The notes under the pieces: model-generated
What the model was told of the DNA's origin: nothing
Seen by the model: only the letters and a program-made list of their open reading frames with translations
Database searches by the model: none
Made by a program: the position numbers and the translations under genes
Shown here: positions 49,801 through 63,529 of the stretch, piece after piece
Layout: the number at the start of each line of letters is the position of its first letter
Numbering within the stretch: position 1 is the first letter of the stretch
Origin: Crotophaga sulcirostris
Taxonomy: Eukaryota; Chordata; Aves; Cuculiformes; Crotophagidae
NCBI GenBank assembly: GCA_013397455.1
Contig: VYZB01000376.1
Span: 475,467 to 539,466, forward strand
Direction of reading: 5' to 3'
DNA: 64,000 nt

Positions 49801-51479
49801 AAGTTATATGCTAGAGAAAAGTACTTCAATGAAGAAATTTTTGGTTCATGAGAGTGTTCAACTACAGTGGAAAAAAAAACAAGTTTAAGTCAAGCTGTTA
49901 TTATAGAAAAATAAAGGACTCTATAGTTGTGATGCTTGTGAGGGGTGAGGTAGAATGATCTATATTTCTGATCTACAAGACAACAAGATGATCAAGATGC
50001 TATATAGTTTTAGTAGCATTACGTGGGTGTCTACCCGGGCTCCTGTTGCTGAAAAATGAGAGATAAGCTGCAGCTGAAGTAAATCATCTAGTTTAAGAGA
50101 TCTCAGATTTTAAGACATGCTTCAGTCTTCAGATTTTGCTTTGTTGTAAAATAGTCCAGTCATCCATTATGTAGGTATTAAGCTGTCCATCAGAAATTAG
50201 ATTGCTTAAGTATTTGAGCAATGATAAGTATTAAAAACATTCTTAACATTGAAGAATAGTAAAAATTTGTAGCTTTAGCCTTAATTTTGAATTCCTAATT
50301 AGTTGCTATTGAATTCCTGTTTAGATATAAAATCAAGATGCTGGTATATGCTTTTACTTTTGGTACCAGTGTTTATACAGATGCGTATTTGCAATCTGAA
50401 ATTTGAATCCAGTGCTTTAGGATTCAACTCTTTCTACTGTGTCATGCAATGCTCAAAAGTTCAGGATATTTAAAATATGTTGTTATGCCTTAATCATGAT
50501 TTTACTGAAGCCTTTTTTTCACCACTCAAGTGATAAAAAAAAAGTAAATGCAAATGGCATTTTCTGTTTTGTAAATTTTTTCATAGGAGGAATGAAATTT
50601 TTAAAACTCTTTCTGCTGCTACCTGTACTGCCAACATTTAAATTTACAATAAAAATGAAAGGCACTGTACAAAAAACTGCGCTCATGTCTGCTGGCCAGG
50701 CTAAGATCTGGGAAAGAAATAAGAGCTAGCAAACTGTGAATGCTGTTTCACTTGGCATACAATTCTAGTAAGCTGGGATGGATGCTTCTAACTTCCTAAC
50801 TGGTTAGCTTGTCCTGCATCATTTACACTGAAACAATTTAAGACTAAGATTGGAAGGCACTGGCATACTGTAGAAAGTAGGTGCCATATGCCTGAAGTCT
50901 TGTTAGAAGGCCTAACTGTATAATAAGGAAAAATTATGAACTATGATCATTGGGCTGATCTGCAGCTTGAACCAATTAGTACATTTCCTTTGGATCAACA
51001 GTAATCCTGTATTCAAAAAATCTAAACTCAAAAGATACTTGATTTTACAAAATCAAAACCACTCATAGCTTTACTCTTCTCTAGTGAGCAGAAAAGCTAA
51101 TGAAGTAACATTAATTTAAAGGATTTATAGGGAGGTGAAACTGAAAAACAGCTCCCCCTATAACTTTAGGAATCACCAGGTTATCAGTATTCTGCTGTCC
51201 TCCAGGTTCTTGCTGCAGTACAGTAAAGGCTTTAGAGACTGTTCTTTCCTTTTGAACAGTGGCTCTTAGTGTAGTTTTCTCTGTTGCATGGTAAAATATT
51301 CCCAACATGCATTCTGAATTGCACTGAGGAATAAGGATAAAAGACAATGTTTGATTTATTAATTTCTAGTGGATTAGAACTACAAATGTTGGCTATGTTT
51401 TTAATTTGAGAAGTAGACAGAATCACAGCAGCTTTTAATTATGCATTTTGTGTAATGCAGCCCTGAATAGAGCAGAGCA
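46819..51479. other. BNC2: BNC2 intron, unique
   Basis: No exon or mobile element recognised in ~4.7 kb. An A-rich patch lies at 49706-49745, with its T-rich complement read on the other strand. Overlapping frames of 60-105 codons show no domain. Confidence 0.6.
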
Positions 51480-51700
51480 AAATTAAAATTGTGGATCAAA
51501 TGCTAAATCTGAGTAGTGACTGAAGTGAGCTGTAGTGTAATGCTAATGGTTTTGCGTCTTCCTGGCATTATGTCAATAATAGCTCTAATCACATTAAAGA
51601 GAGAGCCCATTAGCTTATTCTCTTCGGCAGTGTGCACCATAGCAACATATTGTGAGCCTTGAAATAACTTGAAATTTCTTTCAAAAGCATTGCTGTCTAT
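51480..51700. promoter_or_regulatory. Candidate conserved non-coding element rich in TAAT cores
   Basis: Within about 70 bases there are gctaatgg (51542), ctctaatcacattaa (51583-51597) and cccattagctta (51606-51617), a clustering of homeodomain-type cores in complex, repeat-free sequence that also has ttttgcgtcttcc and ctcttcggcag. Sites are seen; enhancer function is inferred. Confidence 0.3.
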
Positions 51701-52123
51701 AAGCTAAGAAGGGTGTGGTGTTAAACATCATAATAGAAAAAAAACAACCTAAACCTAGGAAAACCTTCTCTGTATCTTCTTAATTATACCTCTGTTAGCT
51801 TCCATTTCATTAAAGAACTTGAATTTCTACTCATTGCCTGATTTAGGTAATTGTAGTGAGAATCTGTGACAGTTTTGTGAGACAGAGTGATTCTTACACT
51901 GACTGTACCTGAAAAATTACCTTTTACAGGGTTTGAACTTAAGGGCGGGGACCTTCTCAATATCGTTTATTAAATTCTTTTTCTGCCAGCCTGTTTCAGC
52001 ATGTAGCATTGCTTTTATATTGTTGCATGCGCATAGAAGAACTGCAACTGCATTGACTAACCTTCCCTTGTTGTCCATTTAGCCCTTCAGAATTTACCAC
52101 AACTTAAATAGGTGGTTCTTCAT

Positions 52124-52165
52124 AAACCAAAACAAAATAAACCAAAACAAAACAGAACAACACAA
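52124..52165. repeat. 15-base A/C-rich tandem repeat
   Basis: aaaccaaaacaaaat is followed by aaaccaaaacaaaac, then degenerates into gaacaacacaacaagg. Confidence 0.85.
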
Positions 52166-52209
52166 CAAGGACACGTGCTTTTGTTCAGTCAGATTGATCA
52201 ACAAAAGTC

Positions 52210-52310
52210 AGGTTTTAACTCCAGTTATACTGGAAAAATATTGTTTGAACTCCTTCAGAAATGTTCACAATTTATATCATCATGAATCAGAGGAGAGAGC
52301 CAAATTCTGG
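52210..52310. repeat. Possible decayed amniote repeat
   Basis: aactccagttatactgg and gagccaaattctggcc are reminiscent of the two halves of a palindromic sauropsid repeat with ggccaaattctg ends. Strongly diverged, so this is a weak call. Confidence 0.25.
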
Positions 52311-53414
52311 CCTTGAAAGCTCACACATATTTCTAGTCTACTTCAGTAGAGACTGCAGGTTCTTATATTTGGCAAAATATGACCACTGTATACCTAGTCC
52401 TCTATCTGCTGGCACAGCTTATCAGCAACTGACTTCCTCTATCTCCCATCACAGTCTGCTTGTCGTGCCTCATACAAGCTCTTTTTTCTCTCTAGCTTAT
52501 GCTCTTAGATACACTCTATGCTTTGTTGGCATCTCTATTTTTTTCAGGTCTCAGCTGGAAACATTCCTTTTACCCATGCCTCTTAATTTCTCCCTCTGCT
52601 GTTATTTACAATATCAGTGTAACACTAGATTATAAGTCTGTGCAGCATTTTAGGATACAGCTTTTTTGAAAGATTTTGTACTAAATAAAACTGTATTTTA
52701 CGTCTGCACAGAGAACTATATCCTGGGTATCCCCCTAACATATCTGTAAATCATTCACTACATAAATGACTGATTCTGTTTGATACCAATTTTTGTTTCA
52801 TTTACTGGTTTTGTAGGATGTTTTATTTCTATTACATCACAAATAGTAAATTACCAGAAAAAAAGAAAAAAACACCCAAAAAAACTTCCTTGAAACTAAT
52901 CTTAGTTACAGCAAGGGACCAACTGCTGTAGGGAGACCAACCTCCCAGTATCATATTTAGACATTCTCGTTAACTTGCTGTATCCACAGGAAGAAAATAG
53001 GTTTGTTTAGCCATGTTTGGCAAAATTCATGTTCAGACAGCAGACGAAATAGTCGATAGGAAGGATCTGGGAAGGACTGATCTGCTATGCATTTACATGC
53101 ATGGGTGGTCACAGTGAATACAACTGAACAGGTTTACCCCATAAATATTATTCATGGAGAGAGAGCAGATTCAGCTATGGCTTAAGTCACATGCATTTTC
53201 ATTATCTGAAACTTTTGAGTCATTTGCATACATTCAACAATTAATTGAGGTGCAGTACATAAGACAGAATCCATTATTTTAAATTAAATATGCAGTGCTT
53301 AACATGTTACTTGAAGTTTTACTTTTCTTCTTGTAGTTGTGGAAAAATCTTATCTTGCTTATCTTATTTAAACTAAAAGAAATATTATGCTTAACAAGCA
53401 AGTCATTAATTTTA

Positions 53415-53430
53415 AAAATAAATAAATAAA
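53415..53430. repeat. (AAAT)n microsatellite
   Basis: Four tandem aaat units. Confidence 0.85.
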
Positions 53431-55571
53431 TGCTATGGGAGGAAATGTTATCCAGTTCAACTAGGTCACAAGAGTTTACTTTGAGGTTTTGTAAGTATTT
53501 ACTACTTAATAAAAAATAGAGTTGTTAGAAAAATACCTTATAAAACAATACACACTGATACATAATAGGTTATAAAAATTCTTCAAAGTACTACACACTT
53601 CATAATTCTGCAATTTGTTTATCAACCAGTTTTGGAGCATTTAAGTGGAACATTGAGAGTAAAATTATTTTCTGCCCACCACATGCCCTAATTCTTCCTG
53701 ACAAATATGAACCATCAAGGCAACAAAAAAAATACCAAGCCTGCGTTAGATCTCTAACTGGTATCACTTACCACATCTTTGTGGGCCAAACCTTTTCACT
53801 AACATTTTGGTTCAGAAAATCCAGATCAGTCCTGGGGCTTGCAAAGGAAAAAAAGTGCTGGAGGAATTTAGAAAAAAACTATATGTGTAACTGTGTTATT
53901 GATTTCCATTGACATATGCACAAAATGCAAGTAATGCTTACAAATGCTTATGAATCATGAGTGTGCACCACTGAAATCATGGATATCAAGAGTCACACTT
54001 TCAAAGGAATCTTGGCTCGGACTGCAGAGGAGGGAGGTCAGTTTGCTTTGTATGTATATGTATAACACGTGACCACCATGTATGCAGCAAACAAAATGTA
54101 TTCCTGTGAGTTCAAACTTCAGATGTGTTTTCAAAAACTCATATCCACCATTTCTGATTTCTAAGAGGAGTACATCTGTGAGTCACTCTCAGACCTACCA
54201 AACTCCTTCCATTTACAATTGATAGAAAGGAGAGCTCCTGCTGCACCTCTCCTCTGCACATTTGTGTAATGTATTTGTAGTTCTTGTGCTGTCATTGCTC
54301 TGACATATGTTATGTGGAGTCACTAGAGAATGGTAAGCAGTGTGTCCTTTCTGTCCCCACAAACTTATGACAAATAAAATTGACAAAAGCCAGGACAGAT
54401 TATTTCATGTTCCATCATTTTGATAATAGATTCTTTTCTCTTTTCAAATGTTAAATTATTAACTTCTATGTCATTTGGAACATAACCTTTCTAATGGTAA
54501 GGATTTTAGGTGGCATTTATGATTGCAACTCCTATTTACACACTAGGTCTTGGTGTGTATGCATGACAGTCAATATCAAGAGATTTCATACCTATTGCTA
54601 AACAGTCCAGATTCCTACATTACTGCCAAGGTCTCTGTATAAATACTCTAAGTCCTGAATGATTTTGTGAGATTTTTTTTGTAAAATGTTTGCAAAAATT
54701 TGCTTTGTTTCTTAATTCTTGCTTGATTTGAGGTGGCTCTTTGTGTGAGGACAGTGTTTTACAGCTATTGGTTGAAATTAGGGCTTTTTAAAATTTATCT
54801 GTCTGTTGGGAATAATGACAGCATATACAATATGCTTTGATGCCTTGTATCAGCAGCTGATAACATTTACACATCTGACTGGAGCGTGAATGGTGAAAGA
54901 TACAATTTTGGGTAAATAAGCTATTCCAAATTAATTTTAACTTACATCATAGATATATAGTGAAGTTAAAAATCCCCCCAACCCCTTAATAATACACTTG
55001 GCTAGTCTTTGTTACTGACGATATCTTCAGAACTAAAGAAATGCACAGAAAAAGAAGAAGCTGCAGCACAGTAATACTCTCTGTATTATTTTATCAGTGA
55101 ATAATGGGTGTAAGAGGGCATTGGCGTTCACTAATGTCATTAGCATTTTTCTCTGTTGATACCCAGCCTCAGTGTGTGAAGCATACAGAAATCTAATCTC
55201 TGTGTTTCCAGCACTCAGGCCTTTTCCTAACTGTTGTCTGTATTTTATACCTGTACATAGAAATTAACTGATTTGGGCCCCAGTTGCATAAACATAACCC
55301 ACATGAGCAGTTTTACATCTAAATCAAGTTAAAATAATTGCAAATGTGCAAGACTGAAATTTTGAACTTTGAGTTTTCAGTATTAGCTCTTATAAATAAA
55401 AGGGAAAAGGAAGTGTATGTGTTAAGCACTGTAGTTCAGCCAAAGTAATTGTTCAATGCTTCCAGCAGTTTCTGAACAGTTTTTAGACAAGTGCTGTAGG
55501 TATGTAGGTGGATTTATTCCTAGAAAAATTTGTAAAATGGGTGTGAAACAGAAATTCTAGAAAAGTGTGTG

Positions 55572-55718
55572 TTCTCTCTCTCATTCTCTTTCTCTTCCTT
55601 TTGCTCTCATTCTTCTTCTTTTTCTTTTACTTCTCTCTCTTCATCTCCACCTCCTTTCCCCGTCATTTTCTTTCCCTTTCTCTCTCCTCATCTCTCTCTT
55701 TTTCTTTCTCCACCTCCC
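55572..55718. repeat. Long polypyrimidine (CT-rich) tract
   Basis: About 147 bases of almost pure C and T on the + strand with scattered A and rare G, built of tctctc, cttctt and ctttctc words. It is a degenerate CT microsatellite. Its 88-codon frame (from 55567), rich in leucine and serine, is a by-product of the repeat. Confidence 0.9.
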
Positions 55719-58700
55719 AACATATAAAACACTAGCAGCCATGCACTGTAGATTCATAAAAGGTGGTAGTATTTCTAGCTCTCTGGCAGGTAGAAGACAT
55801 TGTTATGAGCTGAGTACACTTACATGTGAATAAATTCCCAGGGAGGCTGAGAACCACTGACATGGTAGGTATGTAAAACCATGTAACTGACATCAAGGCC
55901 TGTTGCACTTGTGTAGCCTTATTGAATCAGTGAAGCGCTCAGTCCCTAGTGAGGCAGATGTCACCAGCATCTGCATTCCTGACAAGTAGCTACACCTGAG
56001 ATTCAGGGGACACTTACATACTTCTGCTGAGCCCCGCATCACTGAGGCATCATCACAGGCTTTGAAAAATGTATTTTCAAAACTAAACCAGCTTATCCAT
56101 GTTGATTGGGTGTAGTGAAAGGAGTCATTGGAGTACAAGTTCTTCAGCAGTAATGTCTCTTTAGGTGTAGCAAGTGTTGTTCTCGGACTCCAAATGAGTT
56201 TGGTTCTCATGGTAATAACATCATACAGACACTAAATAATTTCAAAATAGGTGAAGTGGATTGTGTTTCTCTTATATTTTCTCTGAGCTTTATCTTGAAC
56301 ATGACATATCCCACTTCCCTTTCTATATTTTGTCAGTTACTTGTGTCTTGTTTGAAAGTCCTGTATGACACAGGAGAGAAGGATGATTTTTCTTACTCCA
56401 GATGAAATATGATAATAGTCAAGTCACGCACAACACAAATTCCAAGCCAGATAAATTAAGTGACAGAAGAGCACCATAAGAAGTCATTGTATATCCCACA
56501 AAAAACCACCAGAACATTCAGATATCATAAAGTCCAAGAAACTTTTTTTATAATTCTTTCTGGGAATTCTGCCTCACTGTCTTTGACTAGAAAGCTTCTA
56601 CCTGGGTGGTAGTAGAGTGACAATCAAAGAACTTTAAGTAATAGGTAGACTTCTCTACAAAATGTAGACAAAATGCATGCATGTTTGTGCAATTATTTCA
56701 AAGATAGACACTGTTGTCTTGGTTTATTGCTCTTCAGTCCTGAGGCTGACCTAACACTTCGCCTTTCAATACATGCATGTATTCCTTGGGCCCTAGCTAA
56801 TACATGGGCTTCTTGTGGTGAGTGTGAAATTCCACTGCAGGGATTGAGTGAAGAAGCTCTTGTGGTTTATGGCATCATCAGTACCTTGAGATGGAAATGG
56901 GGCTTTATGGAAATCAATCTTCCTTAGAGGGCTCTGTACAATACAAAGTGCTTAAAAATATTGAGTGAATGCTGCTTTTACTGTTCTGGCATCAGCCCAG
57001 CCAGTGCTCACTTATGGATGGTTATACTATAGATGGGTGTTCTGCAGCCACAGCTCTCACCGCTCTGGTTGAAAAATAGGAAAAACAGGTGGGTGAATGG
57101 TTGCAGGAGGAGTAAGCTATTGCTTTATCCTCTCTCCTAATTCTCAAACATAGTTTTTACTACTTCTTTTCAGACTTCATTTGTCCTGCTGCTGTGAAAA
57201 TGCAGCTTCATTCTTTGTCTCCCTGTATTACTCCCTCTCCTAAAACTGCACTTAAGGAGGAACAAAGCCTGGCTTTAACCTAATTTTACTATATCTTGTG
57301 TCAAAGTAATGGACTACCTATAGTGCCTTCTTTGTGTGAGTGTAAATTCGATGTGTTTCACTCCTTCAGAGCAGTACAAAGGCAGGTGTAAGCCACTGCA
57401 TTACTGCATATCCTAACCTACTGCTGCTGTTTGCTGTGTCCTTGCTGCTATGTGTGTATCACAATATAATTGTTTAAACATGCTCACACTGCTGTGACGT
57501 TCCTATGGTGAATCTTGCATAGTAATTTGATTTGATTAATGGATTTCAGAAGGTGTGGTTCCCCCCTCCAAACTCATGTGGATTGAGACCACCATGTTAT
57601 AGGTAACCTTGCCTGTTTAGCTCCACCAAATTGAATTAATTACTCTGCAGTTCACTTAAGAAAAAATGTAGAAAGCAATTCCAGGAGCTGGTCACGTAAC
57701 AACACTGATGTTGCATTTCTAATTACTTGGCAGCAATCATTTCTTGCTAAGAGGACAGCAAGACATGCAGTTATGTTTTGAATAACTTGTAAATGATAAA
57801 TCCATTTACTATGAGTTTTACAGATTCCTCTACAAGGTTTGGCCTTACTGTCCTGTATGGGCAAAATTGACACTGGCTTGCAGTCCTCAGTACCCATTTG
57901 CCTTTTTCAAGATTGCAGGAATATGGCCTTCTGTCTATACAAGATCTTCTGTGTTATTGTCACAACTTATCCAGGGTTAGTTGGCATGTGTGTGAACACT
58001 GAAACCAAGAGTTTTTCTTCCTTCAAAAACCTGTTTAAATAGTTTCATTTTAGACACTGCAATCACTGAGGAGCAGCTGAGAGAGTCTCTGATTGCAAAG
58101 GGATTCGCTTGGGTCTTTCTTTTGTACACCATGATAGTTTTCCTTTGCTCCATAGTGAAATTCTCAGGACACATGGCCCCATATAAGCATTTATGATTGT
58201 ATGCAGGTTGTTATCTAGACTATTCTCTGTTTTATTTTAAAATAGGCATTTATGATTAATTCAGCGTCTGAACTGCAATGTGTTAAATTTCTGAGCTTTA
58301 GAATGTATATTTAGGATTGCATTTCCATGTAAGATATATATATAGGTTAGAAAGATCATTAATTTTATTTTAGTAACTTATTTCAGCCTCTCAGTAGAGA
58401 GCAGTAGATAAATCAGGTATAAAATATTTTCGTCATCATGGCTGTGGCCTAAGGAGTTTCATACACCACCATAACCTTGTCATCTTTTGGTTTTGATATA
58501 CAAAATCAAAACCAAGAGGCTAGTAATCCTCCATATATTGATTTTTTATTATTAAAAAGTGAAAGTTGAAAGGCAACTCTAAACCTGCTTTGTCAGCCAC
58601 ACTTGGACCAACTTTGGATGCCATTTCTAAGAGCTGGAGATGTGCCAAAGACATTAAAAGTTACTTTTTGCTTGCAATTTTCAAAGCTGTTCGTACAACT

Positions 58701-59205
58701 CTCTTTTTATGAAAATAATTCATTTTATTTGCTTTGCAACAAATATTTGTATTGAGGAGAGTCTCTTCTATATTAAGTAGTCTGTACCCTGGGGTAAGAG
58801 GGTGGCTTATAAAGTTATCGAAAGAAACTTGTAAGTACGAGTACCGTAATTTCCTTCAGAGTTTGCTGCACTACAAGTAATCTAATGACAGTTTATTGGT
58901 ATCCATTTGGGCAAGTGGGATTGGTGTTTTTATTTGAGAATTATTTCACTTGGGAAGCCCTGAACATAATAAGCATGAATGGAACAATCACAATGTAGTG
59001 TAATAAAGGTCATTCTCTGAGAGGATGAACTAGAAAATGCATTCATTGGCTGATCATAGCTTATGTGTCTGAATATTGTAGAACTGAATTCTTCTGGCTA
59101 CGTCCTGCTGTCCTCCACTGCAAAAGGGAGTGTGAATGCTATATATATGTAGGACTCCACTGATTTCAGCCTTTCAAACTCTGTTGCATGTTTTTCGTTA
59201 TAACA
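55719..59205. other. BNC2: BNC2 intron, unique
   Basis: No exon or mobile element recognised. A 12-base motif, gcatttatgatt, occurs at 58188 and again near 58246, with unrelated sequence between. Frames of 60-105 codons show no domain. Confidence 0.6.
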
Positions 59206-59445
59206 TCATGAGAAGTAATGGCCACAAGTTGCGCCAGGGGAGATTCAGACCAGACATTAAGAAAAATTTCTCCACTGAAAGGGTGGTCAGGCACTGGCCC
59301 AGGGACGTGGTTGAGTCATCATCCCTGGAGGTGTTTAAAAGACATGTAGACAAGTGTCTCAGGGATCTGGTTTAGTAGTGGACAGGTACAGTTGGACTCA
59401 GTGATCTTGAAGGTCTTTTCCAACCAAGTGATTCTATGATTCAAT
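59206..59445 (+). mobile_element. CR1 LINE 3' end, plus-strand copy
   Basis: The last ~55 codons of ORF2 are readable in one frame (59208-59372): [20 protein letters not shown], then STERVVRHW, and [16 protein letters not shown] up to a TAG, followed by a ~70-base 3' UTR with cttgaaggtcttttccaacc and the terminal repeat gattctatgattcaatgat. It is 5'-truncated in the usual CR1 way. A few residues are missing after the HW motif without breaking the frame. The frame being clean to its natural stop suggests this copy is younger than the other CR1 pieces here. Confidence 0.92.
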
Positions 59446-62400
59446 GATCATCATGAACACGGGAAAATGCTATGTTGGTTTTAAAGGCAGGAATCTGAGA
59501 CATGGAAGGACTATGATTTGTCCAGAATACACAAGAAGTGACTGGCAAGTCTAGGATTAAAACTTCAGTTTCCTCAGAGTTGCCCACCTCTTCCTGTTTC
59601 TCTGAAATTACAATATAAAATGGTGTTAAAAATGTAAAGAGACTCATTTTCTTTTCAGGTGAAAAATGTTTGAAGTTTATGAGATTTTTTTTTTATATTC
59701 TAGATCCATCTTTGAACCCTAAGAATAAGTATAATTTGATCACTCATCTTGAATTTCCAGCACTTTGGTCATTTGTACTTGTAGTTCAAATATTAACTCT
59801 CGAGCTGCAAACTTACCAAAAATAATTAAGTTTTCTGCAAATAAACCAAGGTCACTTGTATACTGATGCCATACCAGACCATTTGACTGGAAGAGTGAGA
59901 GGAGTGCCACAGGCCTCCACGAGCAGAACTGCCATTATGTTTAGAAAAAGATAGTTTTGCCCAAATAGAGGTTTAGGCCAACAAATGGCTCTTGTTAATC
60001 TCCAGTGTTTAGCATTCTCCTGCTTATTCTTCTGTCCACTCCATACTGTGGATATGTATTATATTTTCCAGTGTCCTTCTCAACATGAATTGCTCATGTA
60101 AAATGTGTTTCTGTTCTTCCTGTACTGTTGTTGAGCACCGAAAGTGGTAGATCAATCTCCACAGTGTGTGAAATTCTCTGGAAATGATGAATAATTTATA
60201 CACAAATATAATAGGTTTAGTATAATTCCAAATTCTTCACGTTCCTATTCAGTGTTGCCTTTCACAAGTAATGTGACTGAACTGCCTTGTTAACACCATA
60301 TACATATGAATTTTTATAGTGTTTTCTTGCTTATGTCAAACTTTACCACCTGCTGGTCGATGTCCATACAAAGTATCACTTAGCTTTTTGAATCGGTTTT
60401 AGATCAAAGGTGTGTACTTATATTCAAATGTAAAAGATCTCAGGCAAAGCTGAGTAATACCTATGTAAATAATGTTTCTTAATGAACAGAAATCTCTGCA
60501 AGTAACTCGGTATCTCTAGAGATTGTTCAAAGAAAGCCGATGAAACCTAAAATGTGCAAAAGCAAAAACTGCACAGTATATGGTATTTTTTTTAGGAGAT
60601 TCTAACTGGCATGAATAACTATCTTTCTCCTATCTGCTTTCAGATGGGAGAAACATATCTATATGTCACTCAATTTCAATCTGTTATTTTCCAGGGTTTT
60701 CATAAAAAATGTTCAGTTAAACCAGTCTCACAGTTTTCCCAAGAAGCAACCAGCACTTTTTCCCTACCCTTAAAGATTAATGTTGCATTTAGGAACCCAT
60801 GCTTGCCTGCATAGAAAACAGGCATTAATACTTAGCTTTATTTGGTGGAACTGCCAACTTACCTGTTATGATTGTATAACACTTGTCTCTGTCTTGCAGA
60901 ATTTCTGTGCTATTAAAAAAGGTCAGAGGCCAAAGGATCTCCAAATACAAGGAGATATATTAATAATTTAGAAACACATTTTTCCAAATAATATTGTACA
61001 TGACACTAACAGTGTTCTGTTTCTTTAAACATTTTAAACCATCTGCTGCCTAGCACTTTACCGTCAGCCACATCGGTTTTACTTTCCCTTCAGCATAGAG
61101 AGAAAATAACATACTAAGTGGAAGGGTGGAGGGTTACTGCGGCACTTACATTTATTTCTGCAGTGGATACCCTGCTGAAAGTTGCATTGACTGAACACGG
61201 GACAGACACAAAGATCAATCCTAGTGGGACCAAAACCCTTGAGGTAGTGTTTACTCAAAATCGATCAGTCTTTTCAGTTATCCCTGGCAGTGACGGCTGG
61301 TACGTTTTTTTACCATTTCACTGCAGCTTTTTCTTCCAACCTATGCTAGGAATATGGTTAGAGGTGCTGTCGTCATCCATGTTCCATTCAAACCACTGTT
61401 GTTTTCAGTAATATTAATTAGTAATAGTAATTTTATTATATCTCAATCTGTCTGTTCTTTCTGGATATGACACTATGATAATCCAACAAAATAATTGTAC
61501 TCTTTACTATGATAAAACATTTTTCAGTGCTGGAATAACCTGCTGAATCACAGTAAATAATCATCAGGTTTTGGAGGATCCTGACATTTCCTTTTTTAAT
61601 GTACAGCAGTCTTATATTGCTACCCTTCAGGAATCATATTCTACTCCAATTTATGTGTTGTCCTCCTGACTTCATTTTTTAATATTGCTCTCGTTAGAAG
61701 CTGGTGCTGAACATGTTTAGAATGTGTGTAAAATGGGAAGGTTTTCTGAACAAGGAGAAGTCTAAAATACAAAGCAAAAATCAAATACATTTTAAAAATG
61801 CAAATATGTAACATCATACCAATGCATGTATCATTTGTGAATGTGTCATATGTATGTGTGTAAAGTGTGTCCCCAAAGTTAATAAAATGCATTACTGTGT
61901 AAGTTCATCGCAGGATGCAGGTTTGGCATACCCATTGTTATGCACTGGATTTCCTGCAAGCTGTGCAGCAGGCAGTTTCATCTACCTAAATTATGTAGCT
62001 AAAGGGGCATCTAACTCCATGAATCATCCATTTGCCTGGCAAGCAGGGAAATACCCTTGTTTTAAGAGTTAAATGTTAGGTCTGAGGGAGACTGAGATCT
62101 ACTCAAGCCAGTGGTGAGAGGAAGTTCATGTACTGTGACCGCACTGGGCCTGAGGAAATAAAATTTGTATCCTGAGTCACAAGAAGAAGCCCACTCATTA
62201 CTAACTCTTCACAATTAATGAGATTGCCGGCAATCCAAAACCAATACAAAAGGGCTTTCTCTGACTCAAGAACAAAGTGGACAGAGTGGAAATGCACTCT
62301 CTTTGTTGTACTGTTTGCAAAGAACTGTGGTTTCTAGGGCTATCAATCAGTTACCTTCACAAGACCAACATAGGAAGAAGCATTATTTAAAAAGCAGTTG

Positions 62401-63529
62401 TAGTTTTAAGGTAATTTAGCATAGACTTAATTTTACCTCTGAGCACTGACTATGTATGTGCTTCTAGCTAAAGTCATTGAGCTGTCTTTTGTAAAAGAAG
62501 TAATCAACATCAATCACAGGTCAACTTTCTTTCTCAAAGCAGGACATATCTGGCCCCAGTGATGTCATACCAGTAGAGTACTCTTAACTGTGGCTTGAAA
62601 TTGGTTCAGAAAATGGAATATACCAGGAAGCTGGTATTTACCAATTCTGCTTTGCTCTCCTGAGGTAGAATTACCTCAATCCATAGAGAATGAATTGAAC
62701 TCAGAATTTTTTTCTCCACCTCTGTTGAACTCTAATTACACCAAGGAGGTGACTCAAAGTGCAGGCACTGTGGAAAACAGTAGGCAATGTGCTTATTTAA
62801 TTTTTTATTTGTTTTTTTTAATCAATACATTGACTTAGGTGCTGCCTGCCAGACTCTGCCTTAGCTTGTGCACTGAGCAGTCCTGTTGGAGTCTCTAGGA
62901 CCGGTCAGGGCAGACACAATCCAAATTATTAATCTTTGTTTGTACTGTTCTGAAATGCATCCATTAAATTAGCATTGCCTGTGGTTATAAGGATGCTACT
63001 TTGTTCCAACTTCTGTTTGGCTATTTAGTTAAAAAAAAATCCTACATGGCTGTACTCAGACGCAACAGGAATTGTGAAATTCAACACAGCCTTGAATATG
63101 AGATTGTTTAGAAAATATCACTGGCTCATCTATCAATTGTTAAATTAGCAGAAGAGTTCTCAGGAAGTGATAATGGAATTACTACTACTGTACCTTTCTA
63201 AATTTCTTATACCACCCTTAGGCTTACCACTTCAGAGCCTTTTTCCTCCATACCGTGTCCCATTCACTTCTAAATATAACTCCTAAAACATTCAGTATGT
63301 ATTTACTAATTGTGATCAGGCTAAAATTCAAGTGCTGTGCTTGTGGGATTATTTTTTTTTTATCAGAAGCCCTATTTAAGTGATGACACACAGTAATTTG
63401 TTCATTCTTCTGTCAGTGTAATTTACAAGGCAACGACAGATAAACATAGCTATACAAGATTCATTTTCAGTGACACAATGGCAGATACACAGAGCAGAAC
63501 CCTGCCTATGAGATAAAGTGGACTGAGTG
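59446..63529. other. BNC2: BNC2 intron, unique
   Basis: No exon or mobile element recognised. The 97-codon + strand frame at 61118-61411 has no domain I know. T-rich runs occur near 59680 and 62795-62820. Confidence 0.6.

Larger units (their letters stand above)
51701..55571. other. BNC2: BNC2 intron, unique with small repeats
   Basis: Contains the 15-base tandem repeat at 52124-52165, a possible decayed amniote repeat at 52210-52310, and an AAAT run at 53415-53430. The 124-codon frame at 52261-52635 has no domain I recognise. Confidence 0.6.

Noticed and set aside
52261..52635. 124-codon + strand frame
   Set aside because: Composition rich in S, L, Y and F follows the T-rich strand; no recognisable domain.
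55567..55833. 88-codon frame over the pyrimidine tract, looking like a hydrophobic signal peptide
   Set aside because: The Leu/Ser/Phe run is simply the translation of a CT-rich simple repeat.
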